NCBI GenBank assembly: GCA_947493745.1
Contig: CANLSM010000010.1
Coordinates: 62,001 to 126,000 of the forward strand
From: an uncultured Paracoccaceae bacterium
Lineage (GTDB): Bacteria; Pseudomonadota; Alphaproteobacteria; Rhodobacterales; Rhodobacteraceae
Reading direction: 5' to 3'
Length of the DNA: 64,000 bases
Translations under genes and position numbers: made by a program
In this document: one piece after another, positions 25,723 to 34,327 of the stretch
Position numbering within the stretch: the first letter of the stretch is position 1
How the letters are laid out: every line of letters begins with the position of its first letter
Notes under the pieces: model-generated
The model's database searches: none
The model's input: the letters and a program-made list of their open reading frames with translations, nothing else
Told to the model about the DNA's origin: nothing

Positions 25723-27024
25723 TCACTCAGCCGCCTGGGCTGCCGGGTTGTTGGGATGGGTTGTCCAGTCTGCGAAGTCAGGCGCCACCTTGCGCCCGGT
25801 GCGCAGATCAGTCTCCCCGGCAGACAGCTCCACCATGGTGATGCAGTCCTCGACCGGGCAAACGTTTACGCACAGATTGCAGGCCACGCATTCCTCGTCG
25901 ATCACCTCGAAGACGCGGCCTTCCTTCATGGCAATCGCCTGATGGGATGTGTCCTCGCAGGCCGCATAGCAGCGACCGCATTTGATGCATGCTTCCTGAT
26001 CGATCCGCGCCTTGGCGATGTAGTTGAGGTTCAGGTTCTGCCAGTCCGAACAGTTCGGAACGGCCCGTCCAACGACATCCGAAAGCCGCGCATGACCCTT
26101 CTCATCCATCCACTCTTCAAGGCCAGAGATCATCTCCTTCACAATGCGGAACCCGTAGGTCATCGCGGCTGTGCAGACCTGTACATTGCCTGCACCCAGC
26201 GCCATGAACTCGGCCGCGTCTCGCCAGGTGGTGATCCCGCCGATGCCTGAGATCGGCAGGTTCGCCGTTTCTGCGTTGCGGGCAATCTCGGCCACCATAT
26301 TGAGCGCAATCGGTTTGACCGCGGGGCCACAATAGCCGCCATGCGCTCCCTTGCCGTCGATTGTGGGCTCGGGTGCGAAGAGGTCGAGGTTCACAGATGT
26401 GATCGAGTTGATCGTATTGATGAGGCTGACTGCATCGGCGCCACCTCGATGGGCAGCCTCTGCGGGTTTGCGGACGTCCGTGATGTTAGGCGTGAGCTTC
26501 ACGATGACCGGCATCCGCGTATGCGCCTTGGCCCAGCGGGTCACCATCTCGATATATTCGGGCACCTGACCAACGGCGGAGCCCATGCCGCGTTCGCTCA
26601 TCCCGTGCGGGCAGCCGAAGTTCAGTTCAACGCCGTCAGCACCGGTATCCTCGACCTTCCTGAGGATGAACTCCCACGGATCCTCCTCGCACGGCACCAT
26701 CAGAGAGACGACCATGGCGCGGTCCGGCCAGTCGCGCTTGACGGCCTTGATCTCCTGAAGGTTGGTCTCAAGCGGGCGGTCCGTGATCAGCTCGATATTG
26801 TTGAGACCCAGAAGTCGCCGATCAGCCCCCCAGACCGCCCCGTAGCGTGGCCCGTTCACATTCACGATATGCGGATCAAGGCCGAGTGTCTTCCAGACCA
26901 CTCCGCCCCAGCCCTGCTCGAACGCGCGTCGGACATTGTATTCCTTGTCCGTCGGCGGTGCAGAGGCGAGCCAGAACGGGTTGGGGCTTTTGATGCCGAC
27001 AAAGTCGCTGGACAGATCAGCCAT
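25723..27024 (-). CDS. preA: NAD-dependent dihydropyrimidine dehydrogenase, PreA subunit
   Basis: FMN/iron-sulfur subunit that reduces uracil and thymine, step one of the reductive pathway. The 433-residue product has an N-terminal dihydroorotate dehydrogenase-like barrel (PNPFWLASAPPTD, WKTLG, VELNFGCPHGMSERGMG, KLTPNITD, INTINSI, PISGIGGI) and two C-terminal 4Fe-4S sites, CIKCGRCYAAC and CVACNLCVNVCP. The position that holds the catalytic cysteine in mammalian enzyme (GLACGQ) reads GSAVGQ here. It is the last gene of preT-VOC-preA, 3 bp after the VOC gene, and ends before the palindromic repeat. Confidence 0.93.
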   Translation of the reverse strand: MADLSSDFVGIKSPNPFWLASAPPTDKEYNVRRAFEQGWGGVVWKTLGLDPHIVNVNGPRYGAVWGADRRLLGLNNIELITDRPLETNLQEIKAVKRDWPDRAMVVSLMVPCEEDPWEFILRKVEDTGADGVELNFGCPHGMSERGMGSAVGQVPEYIEMVTRWAKAHTRMPVIVKLTPNITDVRKPAEAAHRGGADAVSLINTINSITSVNLDLFAPEPTIDGKGAHGGYCGPAVKPIALNMVAEIARNAETANLPISGIGGITTWRDAAEFMALGAGNVQVCTAAMTYGFRIVKEMISGLEEWMDEKGHARLSDVVGRAVPNCSDWQNLNLNYIAKARIDQEACIKCGRCYAACEDTSHQAIAMKEGRVFEVIDEECVACNLCVNVCPVEDCITMVELSAGETDLRTGRKVAPDFADWTTHPNNPAAQAAE

Positions 27025-27027
27025 GGC

Positions 27028-27402
27028 TTACTCCTTGAAGGATTCCAGAAGGATCAGATTGTTCTCGGTGTCGCGGATCATCGCCCAGCGGACCCCTTTG
27101 GCCCAGGGTGCGTCATCCGGGCCATTGGCGATCTCGACGCCCTTACCCTGCAAAGTGACGCATTCCGCGTCCACATCATCGCAGACCAGACAGAGCGCGG
27201 GGCCGCTTTTCACTTCCAACTCATCAGCCTTGCTGAACTGCAATCTGGTCTCGGCACCGGGGATGGCCATGAAAACCCAGCGCCACCCCTCAGAATAAGG
27301 CGCATCGGTGTGAAGCTCGAACCCCAAGGCATCGCGATAAAACGCAATCGCGCGGTCCTGATCGGTGACCGGGATGCACTGGAAATTGATCCGGGTGATC
27401 AT
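27028..27402 (-). CDS. VOC-family (glyoxalase-like) protein
   Basis: A 124-residue protein with two beta-alpha-beta-beta-beta units of the vicinal-oxygen-chelate fold: INFQCIPVTDQDRAIAFYRDALGF in the first half and the closing MIRDTENNLILLES. The metal ligands of true glyoxalase are not all evident. It lies between preT and preA with gaps of 14 and 3 bp, so it is cotranscribed with both. A role as an accessory or repair protein for PreTA, or simply as an unrelated passenger, cannot be decided. Confidence 0.82.
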   Translation of the reverse strand: MITRINFQCIPVTDQDRAIAFYRDALGFELHTDAPYSEGWRWVFMAIPGAETRLQFSKADELEVKSGPALCLVCDDVDAECVTLQGKGVEIANGPDDAPWAKGVRWAMIRDTENNLILLESFKE

Positions 27403-27416
27403 CCTGCCCTCCTCGA

Positions 27417-28751
27417 TCAGGTCTGGAGGCTTGCGTGGATGTCTTCCGCCGCGTCGCGGCCCTCGGCCACGGCTGTGACCGTCAGATCATCGCCACCGGT
27501 TGCGCAATCACCACCGGCCCAGACCTTGTCGAGACTGGTGCGGCCCGCCTCATCGACAGCGATCTTGCCACCGTCCAGCGTCAGGCCATCAGGGGTTGCT
27601 TCCAACCGCTGACCGATTGCCCGGAAAATCTGATCGGCAGGCAGGGTGAACCGCTCCTCGCCCAGTTCCAACCCGTTTGCGCCATCGCGGGTATAGGCGA
27701 ACTCGATCTCGGTCGCGGCCCCGTTTCCCAGCACCTGCAGCGGCTGGGCATTGAAGACCAGCCTTACGCCTTTGGAGGTCGCAAGGTCCTGTTCATAGCG
27801 CGACGCGCTCATGCGATCCTGCCCGCGGCGATAGGCAATCGTGACCTCCTCGGCCCCCAGAAGCTTCGCCTGCACGGCAGCATCGACCGCAGTCATCCCA
27901 CCGCCGATGACGACAACGCGGCGGCCGACCGGAAGCCTCGCAAGATCGTCGGCCTGCCGCAGATCGGCAATGAAATCGACTGCATCCTGCACGCCCTCAC
28001 GGTCCTCCCCATCGGCGCGTAGCGCATTCACGCTGCCCAGACCAATCCCCAGGAACACGGCGTCAAACCGGTCCTGCAGGTCCGAGAGCGTGATCGTATC
28101 GCCAAGCCGCGCCCCATATTCAAGTGTGATGCCACCGATACCCAGCAGCCAGTCCACCTCGGCCTGTGCGAAATCACCCACCGTTTTGTAGGCCGCGATG
28201 CCGAACTCGTTCAGACCGCCGCCCTTCTGCTTCGCTTCAAAGAGCGTCACGTTATGGCCCTTCATGGCCAGCCGGTGCGCGCAGGCCAGACCCGCAGGAC
28301 CAGCCCCCACGACGGCCACCGTTTTGCCCGTTTGCGCGGCACGGGTGAAGGGGTGCACGTCCGCTGCCATCAGCGTGTCGGTCGCAAAGCGCTGCAAACG
28401 CCCGATCTCCACCGGTTTGCCTTCGGCAATCTCGCGTACGCAGGCCTCTTCGCAGAGCGTCTCGGTCGGGCAGACGCGAGCACACATGCCGCCAAGGATG
28501 TTCTGCGACAGGATGGTTTTGGCGGCCGCCATCTCGGTTCCGGTGGCGATCTGGCGAATGAAAAGCGGGATGTCGATATCCGTCGGACAGGCGGTCACGC
28601 ACGGCGCATCATGGCAGAAATAGCAGCGGTCCGAGGCAACGAGCGCCTCATGTGCATCCAAGGGGGCATGCAGGTCGGAAAAGTTGTCCTGCAGGGTTTG
28701 TGCTGGCAAACGACCCGCAGTGATACCCGGTGTAAGCGGCGTGGATGTCAC
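27417..28751 (-). CDS. preT: NAD-dependent dihydropyrimidine dehydrogenase, PreT subunit
   Basis: The electron-input subunit: FAD and iron-sulfur protein that passes electrons from NADH to PreA. The 444-residue product has the N-terminal cysteine-rich domain shared with glutamate synthase small subunit (CYFCHDAPCVTACPTDIDIP and MCARVCPTETLCEEACVR), the FAD-binding VVGAGPAGLACA and the nucleotide-binding VVIGGGMTAVDAA. The closing GQRLEATP and WAGGDCATGG regions are also typical. It is the first gene of its operon, with palindromic sequence 56-84 bp upstream of its start and divergent cydA beyond. Confidence 0.92.
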   Translation of the reverse strand: MTSTPLTPGITAGRLPAQTLQDNFSDLHAPLDAHEALVASDRCYFCHDAPCVTACPTDIDIPLFIRQIATGTEMAAAKTILSQNILGGMCARVCPTETLCEEACVREIAEGKPVEIGRLQRFATDTLMAADVHPFTRAAQTGKTVAVVGAGPAGLACAHRLAMKGHNVTLFEAKQKGGGLNEFGIAAYKTVGDFAQAEVDWLLGIGGITLEYGARLGDTITLSDLQDRFDAVFLGIGLGSVNALRADGEDREGVQDAVDFIADLRQADDLARLPVGRRVVVIGGGMTAVDAAVQAKLLGAEEVTIAYRRGQDRMSASRYEQDLATSKGVRLVFNAQPLQVLGNGAATEIEFAYTRDGANGLELGEERFTLPADQIFRAIGQRLEATPDGLTLDGGKIAVDEAGRTSLDKVWAGGDCATGGDDLTVTAVAEGRDAAEDIHASLQT

Positions 28752-28806
28752 GTGGCGACCCTCCGATAGCTGTCAACTCGGGCATCAGTCTGACACAAGG
28801 TCATTT

Positions 28807-28835
28807 TTTTATCAATTGGTAAAACTTTTCGAAAA
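28807..28835. promoter_or_regulatory. Two adjacent palindromes between preT and cydA
   Basis: An 18-bp near-palindrome, TTTTATCAATTGGTAAAA (28807-28824, one mismatched pair), is followed after one base by the perfect palindrome TTTTCGAAAA (28826-28835). This A/T-rich patch stands out in a GC-rich region and lies 56 bp upstream of the preT start. It does not match the RutR consensus. It may be an operator for preT, for the divergent cydAB genes, or part of a promoter. Confidence 0.45.
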
Positions 28836-29002
28836 TTCCCAAGGGTGACTGCGTCATTTTGCGCAGGAAACAAAGGCTTATCGCGCTTGATCCACGGTGG
28901 CTTGCATCTAGGTCTAGGAACACAGGGAAGATCGAGATGTGCCGGACCGAGGGGCTGCCCAAGACAGCCAGGATCGCGGCAGATGGCCTTGGAGACTGAA
29001 AC

Positions 29003-30385
29003 ATGGACACCCTCATCCTGTCACGCATCCAGTTCGGTGCGAACATCTCTTTTCACATTCTGTTCCCGACGATCACGATTGCTCTGGGCTGGATGCTGCT
29101 GTTTTTCAAGCTGCGGTTCTCGGCCACCCATGACGACCGCTGGATGGATGCCTACAGGTTCTGGGTCAAAGTCTTCGCGCTGTCCTTTGCCATGGGTGTC
29201 GTCTCGGGCATCACGATGAGCTTCCAGTTCGGAACAAACTGGCCCGGCTTCATGGAAAAGGTCGGCAATATCGCGGGCCCGTTACTCGCCTACGAGGTGC
29301 TGACGGCGTTTTTCCTTGAGGCCGTTTTCCTTGGCATCATGCTTTTCGGCTTCAACCGCGTGCCAAGCTGGGCGCATACCGGGGCGACATTTCTGGTCGC
29401 GTTCGGCACCACCATGAGCGCCTTCTGGATCATCGTGCTGAACAGCTGGATGCACACGCCCACCGGGTTTGAAATGCGGGACGGCGTGGCCCATGCGACC
29501 GACTGGGCTGCCATCGTCTTCAACCCTTCCATGCCCTACCGGCTGACCCACATGCTGCTGGCAAGCGGCCTGACGGTAGCGTTCCTGATCGCAGGCATTT
29601 CGGCATTTCGCCTGTTGCGCGGCGACAAGACGGGCGAGGCGAGGCTGACGATGAAAACCGGCGTCTTTCTCGGTGCCCTGCTGATCCCAATCCAGATATT
29701 CATGGGTGATCTGCACGGGCTGAACACCCTGGAACATCAGCCCCAGAAGGTCGCCGCGATGGAGGGCAACTGGGATACCGGTGGCAATGTCCCTCTCCTG
29801 CTGTTTGCCCTGCCCGATGAGGAGGCTCGCGAAAACCGGTTCGAGATCGGGATACCCAATGGTGCCAGCCTGATCCTCACCCATAAAGCCAATGGCGTCG
29901 TGCCGGGGCTGAATGACTTCGTGGCCGAGGACGGAACTGTCCTGCACCCGCCAGTTTCAGCAGTTTTCTGGTCGTTCCGTATCATGGTCGGCACCGGACT
30001 GGCCATGCTGGCGATATCATGGGGCCTTACATTCATGATCTGGCGACGCGGCGACGACAGCATCGGCAAATGGCCGCTGCGCGGTCTGGTTCTGATGAGC
30101 TTCTCCGGCTGGCTCGCGACACTGGCCGGCTGGTACACGACCGAGATCGGACGGCAGCCATGGCTCGTCCAGGGGGTCCTCTCGACAAAGGAGGCGGTGG
30201 CGGATGTGCCTGCCCCGATGGTGCTGGGAACACTCATTGCCTATCTCGTGGTCTATGCGCTTCTGATGGCGGCCTATGTGGGGGTGATCTTCTACCTCGC
30301 AAACCGGGCGGCCAATTCGGAGGGCACCCGCCCGAAACTGCCGCGCTCGGGCGCTGCGGTTGCCGAAGTCCTGCCAGCGGAGTGA
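29003..30385 (+). CDS. cydA: Cytochrome bd-type quinol oxidase subunit I
   Basis: Haem-binding subunit of a bd-type terminal oxidase in the inner membrane, oxidising quinol and reducing O2. The 460-residue product begins LSRIQFGANISFHILFPTITIALGW with an axial haem histidine, and has the GRQPW motif in TTEIGRQPWLVQG. The quinol loop between the sixth and seventh helices is short, as in cyanide-insensitive (CioA-type) enzymes. A GGAG site precedes the ATG at 29003. cydB follows after 4 bp. The cydDC or cydX genes are not next to it. Confidence 0.93.
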   Translation: MDTLILSRIQFGANISFHILFPTITIALGWMLLFFKLRFSATHDDRWMDAYRFWVKVFALSFAMGVVSGITMSFQFGTNWPGFMEKVGNIAGPLLAYEVLTAFFLEAVFLGIMLFGFNRVPSWAHTGATFLVAFGTTMSAFWIIVLNSWMHTPTGFEMRDGVAHATDWAAIVFNPSMPYRLTHMLLASGLTVAFLIAGISAFRLLRGDKTGEARLTMKTGVFLGALLIPIQIFMGDLHGLNTLEHQPQKVAAMEGNWDTGGNVPLLLFALPDEEARENRFEIGIPNGASLILTHKANGVVPGLNDFVAEDGTVLHPPVSAVFWSFRIMVGTGLAMLAISWGLTFMIWRRGDDSIGKWPLRGLVLMSFSGWLATLAGWYTTEIGRQPWLVQGVLSTKEAVADVPAPMVLGTLIAYLVVYALLMAAYVGVIFYLANRAANSEGTRPKLPRSGAAVAEVLPAE

Positions 30386-30389
30386 TGTC

Positions 30390-31400
30390 ATGACCCTGTT
30401 CGGAGATCCAACAATCTGGCTTCCGCTGGCCTTTGTCAGCCTCATGGGCCTCTCGATCCTGATCTACGTCATTCTTGATGGTTTCGATCTGGGTGTAGGG
30501 CTGCTGTTTCCCTTCGCCGACGATAACCAGAAGGATCGCATGATCGCATCAATCGGCCCCTTCTGGGACGCCAACGAGACCTGGCTGGTGCTGGCCATCG
30601 GCCTGCTGCTCGTCGCCTTTCCGGCGGCCCATGGCATGATCCTGACGGCACTCTACCTGCCGGTCGCGATCATGCTGATCGGCCTGATCCTGCGCGGTGT
30701 GGCTTTCGAGTTTCGCGCCAAGGCACCCCCGGCCCACAAGAAGACCTGGAACAAGGTGTTCTTTGCGGGCTCTGCCATGACCGCCCTGTCGCAGGGCTTC
30801 ATGCTGGGCGTTTACATCATGGGGTTGGAGATCAACGCCGCGACGCTGCTTTTCGCGACGCTGACGGCGGGCTGTCTGGCAGTGGGATACAGCGCCATCG
30901 GTGCCGCTTGGCTTGTCATCAAGACCGAGGACGCGCTGCAAACCAAGGCGGTCGACTGGTCCAAACGCGGCCTGATTGGCGTGATCGTCGGAATGGCGGC
31001 CATCTCCCTGGCATCACCGCTGACCAGCGACCGGATTCTCGACAAATGGTTCTCCATGCCCGAAATTCTGTTTCTGGCGCCCTTGCCGTTTCTGTCGGCA
31101 GGCATCGTGATCGCGATCTGGATTGCGCTCAGACATCTGCCGACCGAGAATGACAGTTGGACCTGGATCCCGTTTGCCGGTTTCACGCTGCTGAACGCGA
31201 TGGCGTTTTTCGGGCTGGCCTATTCATTCTATCCTTACGTGGTGCCCGAAAGGCTTACACTTTACGAGGCTGCAAGTGCGCCCGAGAGCCTGTTCATCAT
31301 TCTGATCGGGACACTTTTCGTACTGCCGGTCATACTCGCCTATTCGGCGTTGGCCTATTTTGTCTTCCGCGGCAAGGCGCGGGCGCTCACCTACTACTGA
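30390..31400 (+). CDS. cydB: Cytochrome bd-type quinol oxidase subunit II
   Basis: Membrane partner of CydA, 336 residues. Typical features are LILYVILDGFDLGVG-like sequence (here SILIYVILDGFDLGVGLLF), the segment PFWDANETWLVLAIG, and FRAKAPPAHKKTWNKVFF. Nine hydrophobic helices can be counted. The ATG at 30390 lies 4 bp after the cydA stop; the track start further upstream is inside cydA. It is convergent with the acyltransferase gene, 27 bp away. Confidence 0.93.
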   Translation: MTLFGDPTIWLPLAFVSLMGLSILIYVILDGFDLGVGLLFPFADDNQKDRMIASIGPFWDANETWLVLAIGLLLVAFPAAHGMILTALYLPVAIMLIGLILRGVAFEFRAKAPPAHKKTWNKVFFAGSAMTALSQGFMLGVYIMGLEINAATLLFATLTAGCLAVGYSAIGAAWLVIKTEDALQTKAVDWSKRGLIGVIVGMAAISLASPLTSDRILDKWFSMPEILFLAPLPFLSAGIVIAIWIALRHLPTENDSWTWIPFAGFTLLNAMAFFGLAYSFYPYVVPERLTLYEAASAPESLFIILIGTLFVLPVILAYSALAYFVFRGKARALTYY

Positions 31401-31427
31401 TCGGCGACGCTTTGGAACTCGCGCGGA

Positions 31428-32297
31428 TCAGCGCCCGTCCTCGAACTCGAACCCGTAGCTGATGTCATCAATCGGCTCGGGCGAGAGGCGATAGGTCTCC
31501 GAACGCAGGAAATCCATCATGCCGCGGGGATCGTCCGCATAATCCGCCAGTCTTTCGGGCGGCAGTGGCTCGCCCACGACGACAGGTACTGAGGCACCTA
31601 TGCCGCGTTTGAACTCCTTGATCAGAAGCGCCATACGCAACGTATAATGCAGGTGGCTGGCGACCTGAAACAGCCGGGAATTGTGCCCGTCAAAGAAAAT
31701 CGGGACGACCGTCGCGCCGGATTTCGCGATCAGCTTGGCCGTGAACCGACGCCAGCTGGGGTCCATGGGGCGACCAAAGGGTTTGAGCGCGGTCGAGACG
31801 GTGCCGCCGGGAAAAATGCCGATGCAGCCGCCATCGGCCAGATACCCAAGCGAGATCTTGCGGGTCTCGATATTGAGACGCCGGGCCTCCTTGGTCTCGT
31901 CAAAACTGATCGGCAGAATGACCCGGTCGAGATCGTCGGCCTTGCGAAACACGCGGTGCGCAAGAATGCGGAAATCGCCCCGTGTCTGGCTCAGGATATG
32001 ACCCAGCATCAGACCGTCGAGAATGCCGTAAGGGTGGTTCGAGATAACGACCAGCGGCCCCTCTTTCGGGATCAGGTCCAGACTGCCGCCCCGAACCTCC
32101 AGATCCAGTCCGTATCGCTCGACCATCACCTGCCAGAAATCACGGCCCTGGCGGACCTCGTCGTCATAGCCCTTGGCCATGCGGATCAGTTTCAGCCGAC
32201 CCGTCAGATTTTCAACAGAGCGTATGAACCCCCTGCCTGCGCGCGTCTGAGCGCTGGAGGCATAAGATATCTCCCGTGCAATCCGGGTCTGCTTCAT
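31428..32297 (-). CDS. Lysophospholipid acyltransferase family protein
   Basis: A 289-residue acyltransferase of the PlsC superfamily. The catalytic region reads VVISNHPYGILDGLML, which matches the variant NHPxGxxDG block of this subgroup and not the strict NHxxxxD of PlsC. The acyl-phosphate-type motif is GIFPGGTVST, and VVPIFFDGHNSR follows. The enzyme probably adds an acyl chain to a lysophospholipid or lyso-ornithine lipid on the inner face of the membrane. The closest role might be OlsA-like, but no olsB is nearby. It stands alone on the minus strand. Confidence 0.8.
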   Translation of the reverse strand: MKQTRIAREISYASSAQTRAGRGFIRSVENLTGRLKLIRMAKGYDDEVRQGRDFWQVMVERYGLDLEVRGGSLDLIPKEGPLVVISNHPYGILDGLMLGHILSQTRGDFRILAHRVFRKADDLDRVILPISFDETKEARRLNIETRKISLGYLADGGCIGIFPGGTVSTALKPFGRPMDPSWRRFTAKLIAKSGATVVPIFFDGHNSRLFQVASHLHYTLRMALLIKEFKRGIGASVPVVVGEPLPPERLADYADDPRGMMDFLRSETYRLSPEPIDDISYGFEFEDGR

Positions 32298-32415
32298 ACA
32301 ACTAGCGCTCGGTCCTGTTCTCAGCCTGTGATAGCCTTTCTACGCTGCAGCAGGCAAGATGGATGTCGGGGACCGGACCTCACAGTTTTGTTTCTGGCAG
32401 AGCCTTTTGGAACGG

Positions 32416-32443
32416 TTGACGGGGGGGCGCGGATCAATAACAG
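32416..32443 (+). promoter_or_regulatory. Possible promoter of the radical SAM gene
   Basis: TTGACG at 32416-32421 and TAACAG at 32438-32443 are 16 bp apart, about 25 bp before the start of the radical SAM gene. The -35 match is good and the -10 match only fair. Confidence 0.35.
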
Positions 32444-32468
32444 TCCGCGAAACTTATTAGGACCTTTC

Positions 32469-33431
32469 ATGAACGACCAGCACTTCCCCGATGGCCCGGC
32501 GCGTGAACTCGCCAAATTCCAGGACCCGCTTACGACTGCCAAGGGGGAGGAACGCGCCTCGGTTCCGCTGATCGGGGCGAAGACGCTTTGGTTCAACACC
32601 GGCACGCTTTGCAACATCACCTGCGCCAACTGCTACATCGAAAGCTCGCCCGAGAATGATCGGCTGGTCTACATGACCGCCGACGAGGTGGAGAGCTATC
32701 TTGATCAGATCGCCGAGCGGAACTGGCCTGTTGAAGAGATCGGTTTCACCGGCGGCGAACCCTTCATGAACCCCGAGATGATCGACATGGCCGAGCGGGC
32801 GCTTGCGCGCGGGTTCGAAGTGCTGATCCTGACCAATGCCATGCGTCCGATGATGCGCAAACGTGTGCAGGCGGGCCTGCTGGACTTGCAGGCAAGATAT
32901 GGCGACAAGCTGACAATGCGTGTGTCACTCGATCACTTTGAGGCCGATATCCACGATGCCGAACGCGGCAAGGGTGCCTATCGGATCACGCTCGATGGGA
33001 TGCGCTGGCTGTCCGAGAACGGGTTCAGAATGGCGGTTGCCGGGCGAAGCATCTGGAGCCACAGCGACGCGGACAGCCGTGCAGGCTACAAGGCGCTCTT
33101 TGACGCCGAAGGGTTCGACATCGATGCCGGTGATCCGGGCATGACCGTTCTTTTCCCGGAAATGGATGAAACCGTTGATGTGCCCGAGATCACGACCGCA
33201 TGCTGGGGCATCCTGAACAAATCCCCAAAGGATGTGATGTGCGCAACATCGCGGATGGTCGTCAAGCGCAAGGGGGCCGAGACACCTGCCGTTCTCGCCT
33301 GTACCCTGCTGCCCTACGCCCCCGAGTTCGAGCTGGGCAAGACGCTGGCCGAGGCTGAGGGCGCGGTGCGTCTCAACCACCCCCATTGCGCGAAGTTCTG
33401 TGTTCTTGGCGGCGCCAGCTGCTCGGCATGA
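32469..33431 (+). CDS. Radical SAM protein with C-terminal cysteine cluster
   Basis: A 320-residue radical SAM enzyme. The SAM cluster motif is CNITCANC (near residue 52), the usual GGEP stretch reads GFTGGEPFMNPEM, and barrel strands follow. At the C-terminus HCAKFCVLGGASC, with an earlier CTLL, could hold a second, SPASM-like iron-sulfur cluster, as in peptide- or arsenosugar-modifying enzymes. The substrate is unknown. I chose the ATG at 32469; the frame runs much further upstream over the acyltransferase gene but that part is antisense. The stop overlaps the start of a DMT transporter by 4 bp, suggesting the two work together. Confidence 0.85.
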   Translation: MNDQHFPDGPARELAKFQDPLTTAKGEERASVPLIGAKTLWFNTGTLCNITCANCYIESSPENDRLVYMTADEVESYLDQIAERNWPVEEIGFTGGEPFMNPEMIDMAERALARGFEVLILTNAMRPMMRKRVQAGLLDLQARYGDKLTMRVSLDHFEADIHDAERGKGAYRITLDGMRWLSENGFRMAVAGRSIWSHSDADSRAGYKALFDAEGFDIDAGDPGMTVLFPEMDETVDVPEITTACWGILNKSPKDVMCATSRMVVKRKGAETPAVLACTLLPYAPEFELGKTLAEAEGAVRLNHPHCAKFCVLGGASCSA

Positions 33432-34327
33432 CAAAGACGCCGGCTCTCGCATGGGTGGCCCTCGCGGCAACCGTGCTGATCTGGGCCACCTTCCTCGTCT
33501 CAACCCGCGCTGCCGTCACCGGGGCGCTCGGCCCAGTTGAGGTCGGCATCATGCGCTATGGCCCGGCGCTTATCCTCTTCCTGCCGGTTCTGATCCGGCA
33601 TGGACCGCTTCCCACGGGCGCCGGTCTGCGCGAGGTGCTGCTGGTCGGCCTGATGGGCGGATTGATCTTCATCATGCTGCTCACCAGCGGCCTTCGCTTT
33701 GCGCCCGTCGCGGATTCAGGCGTCTTCGCTCCATCCATGCTTCCCTTCTTTGTCGCGGTCCTGTCGTTCTTTCTGCTGGGCGAAAGATTTGACGGGCTGC
33801 GCCTGACCGGCTTTGTCCTGATCCTTATCGGGGCGCTTGCGGTTGGCGGCTGGGATGCGCTTTCCCAGGCCGAAAGCGGCGCGTGGCGGGGGCATCTTCT
33901 GTTCCTGGCAGGTGCGTTCTGCTGGGCCATCTATACAATCGCCTTTCGAAAATCCTCGCTCACCGCGATGCAGGCAGCGGCCATGATCTCCTTCTGGTCG
34001 ATGCTGGGCTTCGGCGCGCTGGCCCTTTTCCTTGGGGTCGATTTCACCACCGCACCGACGAATTTCGTGATCCTGCAATTCCTGCTGCAAGGCGTGCTCT
34101 CAGGCTTCACCGCCACGATCACCTACGGTTATGCGATCACCCATCTTGGCGCATCGCGAACTGCCGCCTATGCAGCCCTTGTGCCGGTTCTGGCAGCCCT
34201 TGGCGGCTGGATCTTTCTGGATGAGCCGATTGGCGCGGTCAAAACCGCAGGCATCCTCGTTGTCTCGCTTGGTGTCGCGCTCGCCTCAGGCGCGCTGACG
34301 CGCAGGAGAATGAAGAGCGTCCCGTAA
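33428..34327 (+). CDS. EamA/DMT-family transporter coupled to the radical SAM gene
   Basis: A 299-residue inner-membrane protein of ten helices in two EamA repeats (WVALAATVLIWATFLVSTRA and GHLLFLAGAFCWAIYTIAF). The ATG at 33428 overlaps the radical SAM stop. It is unlike the DMT gene at 24699 in sequence. The partner gene suggests it may export a radical SAM product or take up its precursor, which is inference. Its last 42 bp overlap the convergent aroB gene. Confidence 0.87.
   Translation: MTKTPALAWVALAATVLIWATFLVSTRAAVTGALGPVEVGIMRYGPALILFLPVLIRHGPLPTGAGLREVLLVGLMGGLIFIMLLTSGLRFAPVADSGVFAPSMLPFFVAVLSFFLLGERFDGLRLTGFVLILIGALAVGGWDALSQAESGAWRGHLLFLAGAFCWAIYTIAFRKSSLTAMQAAAMISFWSMLGFGALALFLGVDFTTAPTNFVILQFLLQGVLSGFTATITYGYAITHLGASRTAAYAALVPVLAALGGWIFLDEPIGAVKTAGILVVSLGVALASGALTRRRMKSVP

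Noticed and set aside
28789-28804. TGACACAAGGTCA upstream of preT as a RutR site
   Set aside because: The half sites are one base too close and one is imperfect compared with TTGACCAnnTGGTCAA; not convincing.
28836-29002. FNR-type site for cydAB
   Set aside because: I searched for TTGAT-N4-ATCAA and close variants in the cydA upstream region and found none.
31647-32468. Long 5' extension of the radical SAM frame
   Set aside because: The extension is antisense to the acyltransferase gene; the real start at 32469 begins just before the recognisable N-terminus.
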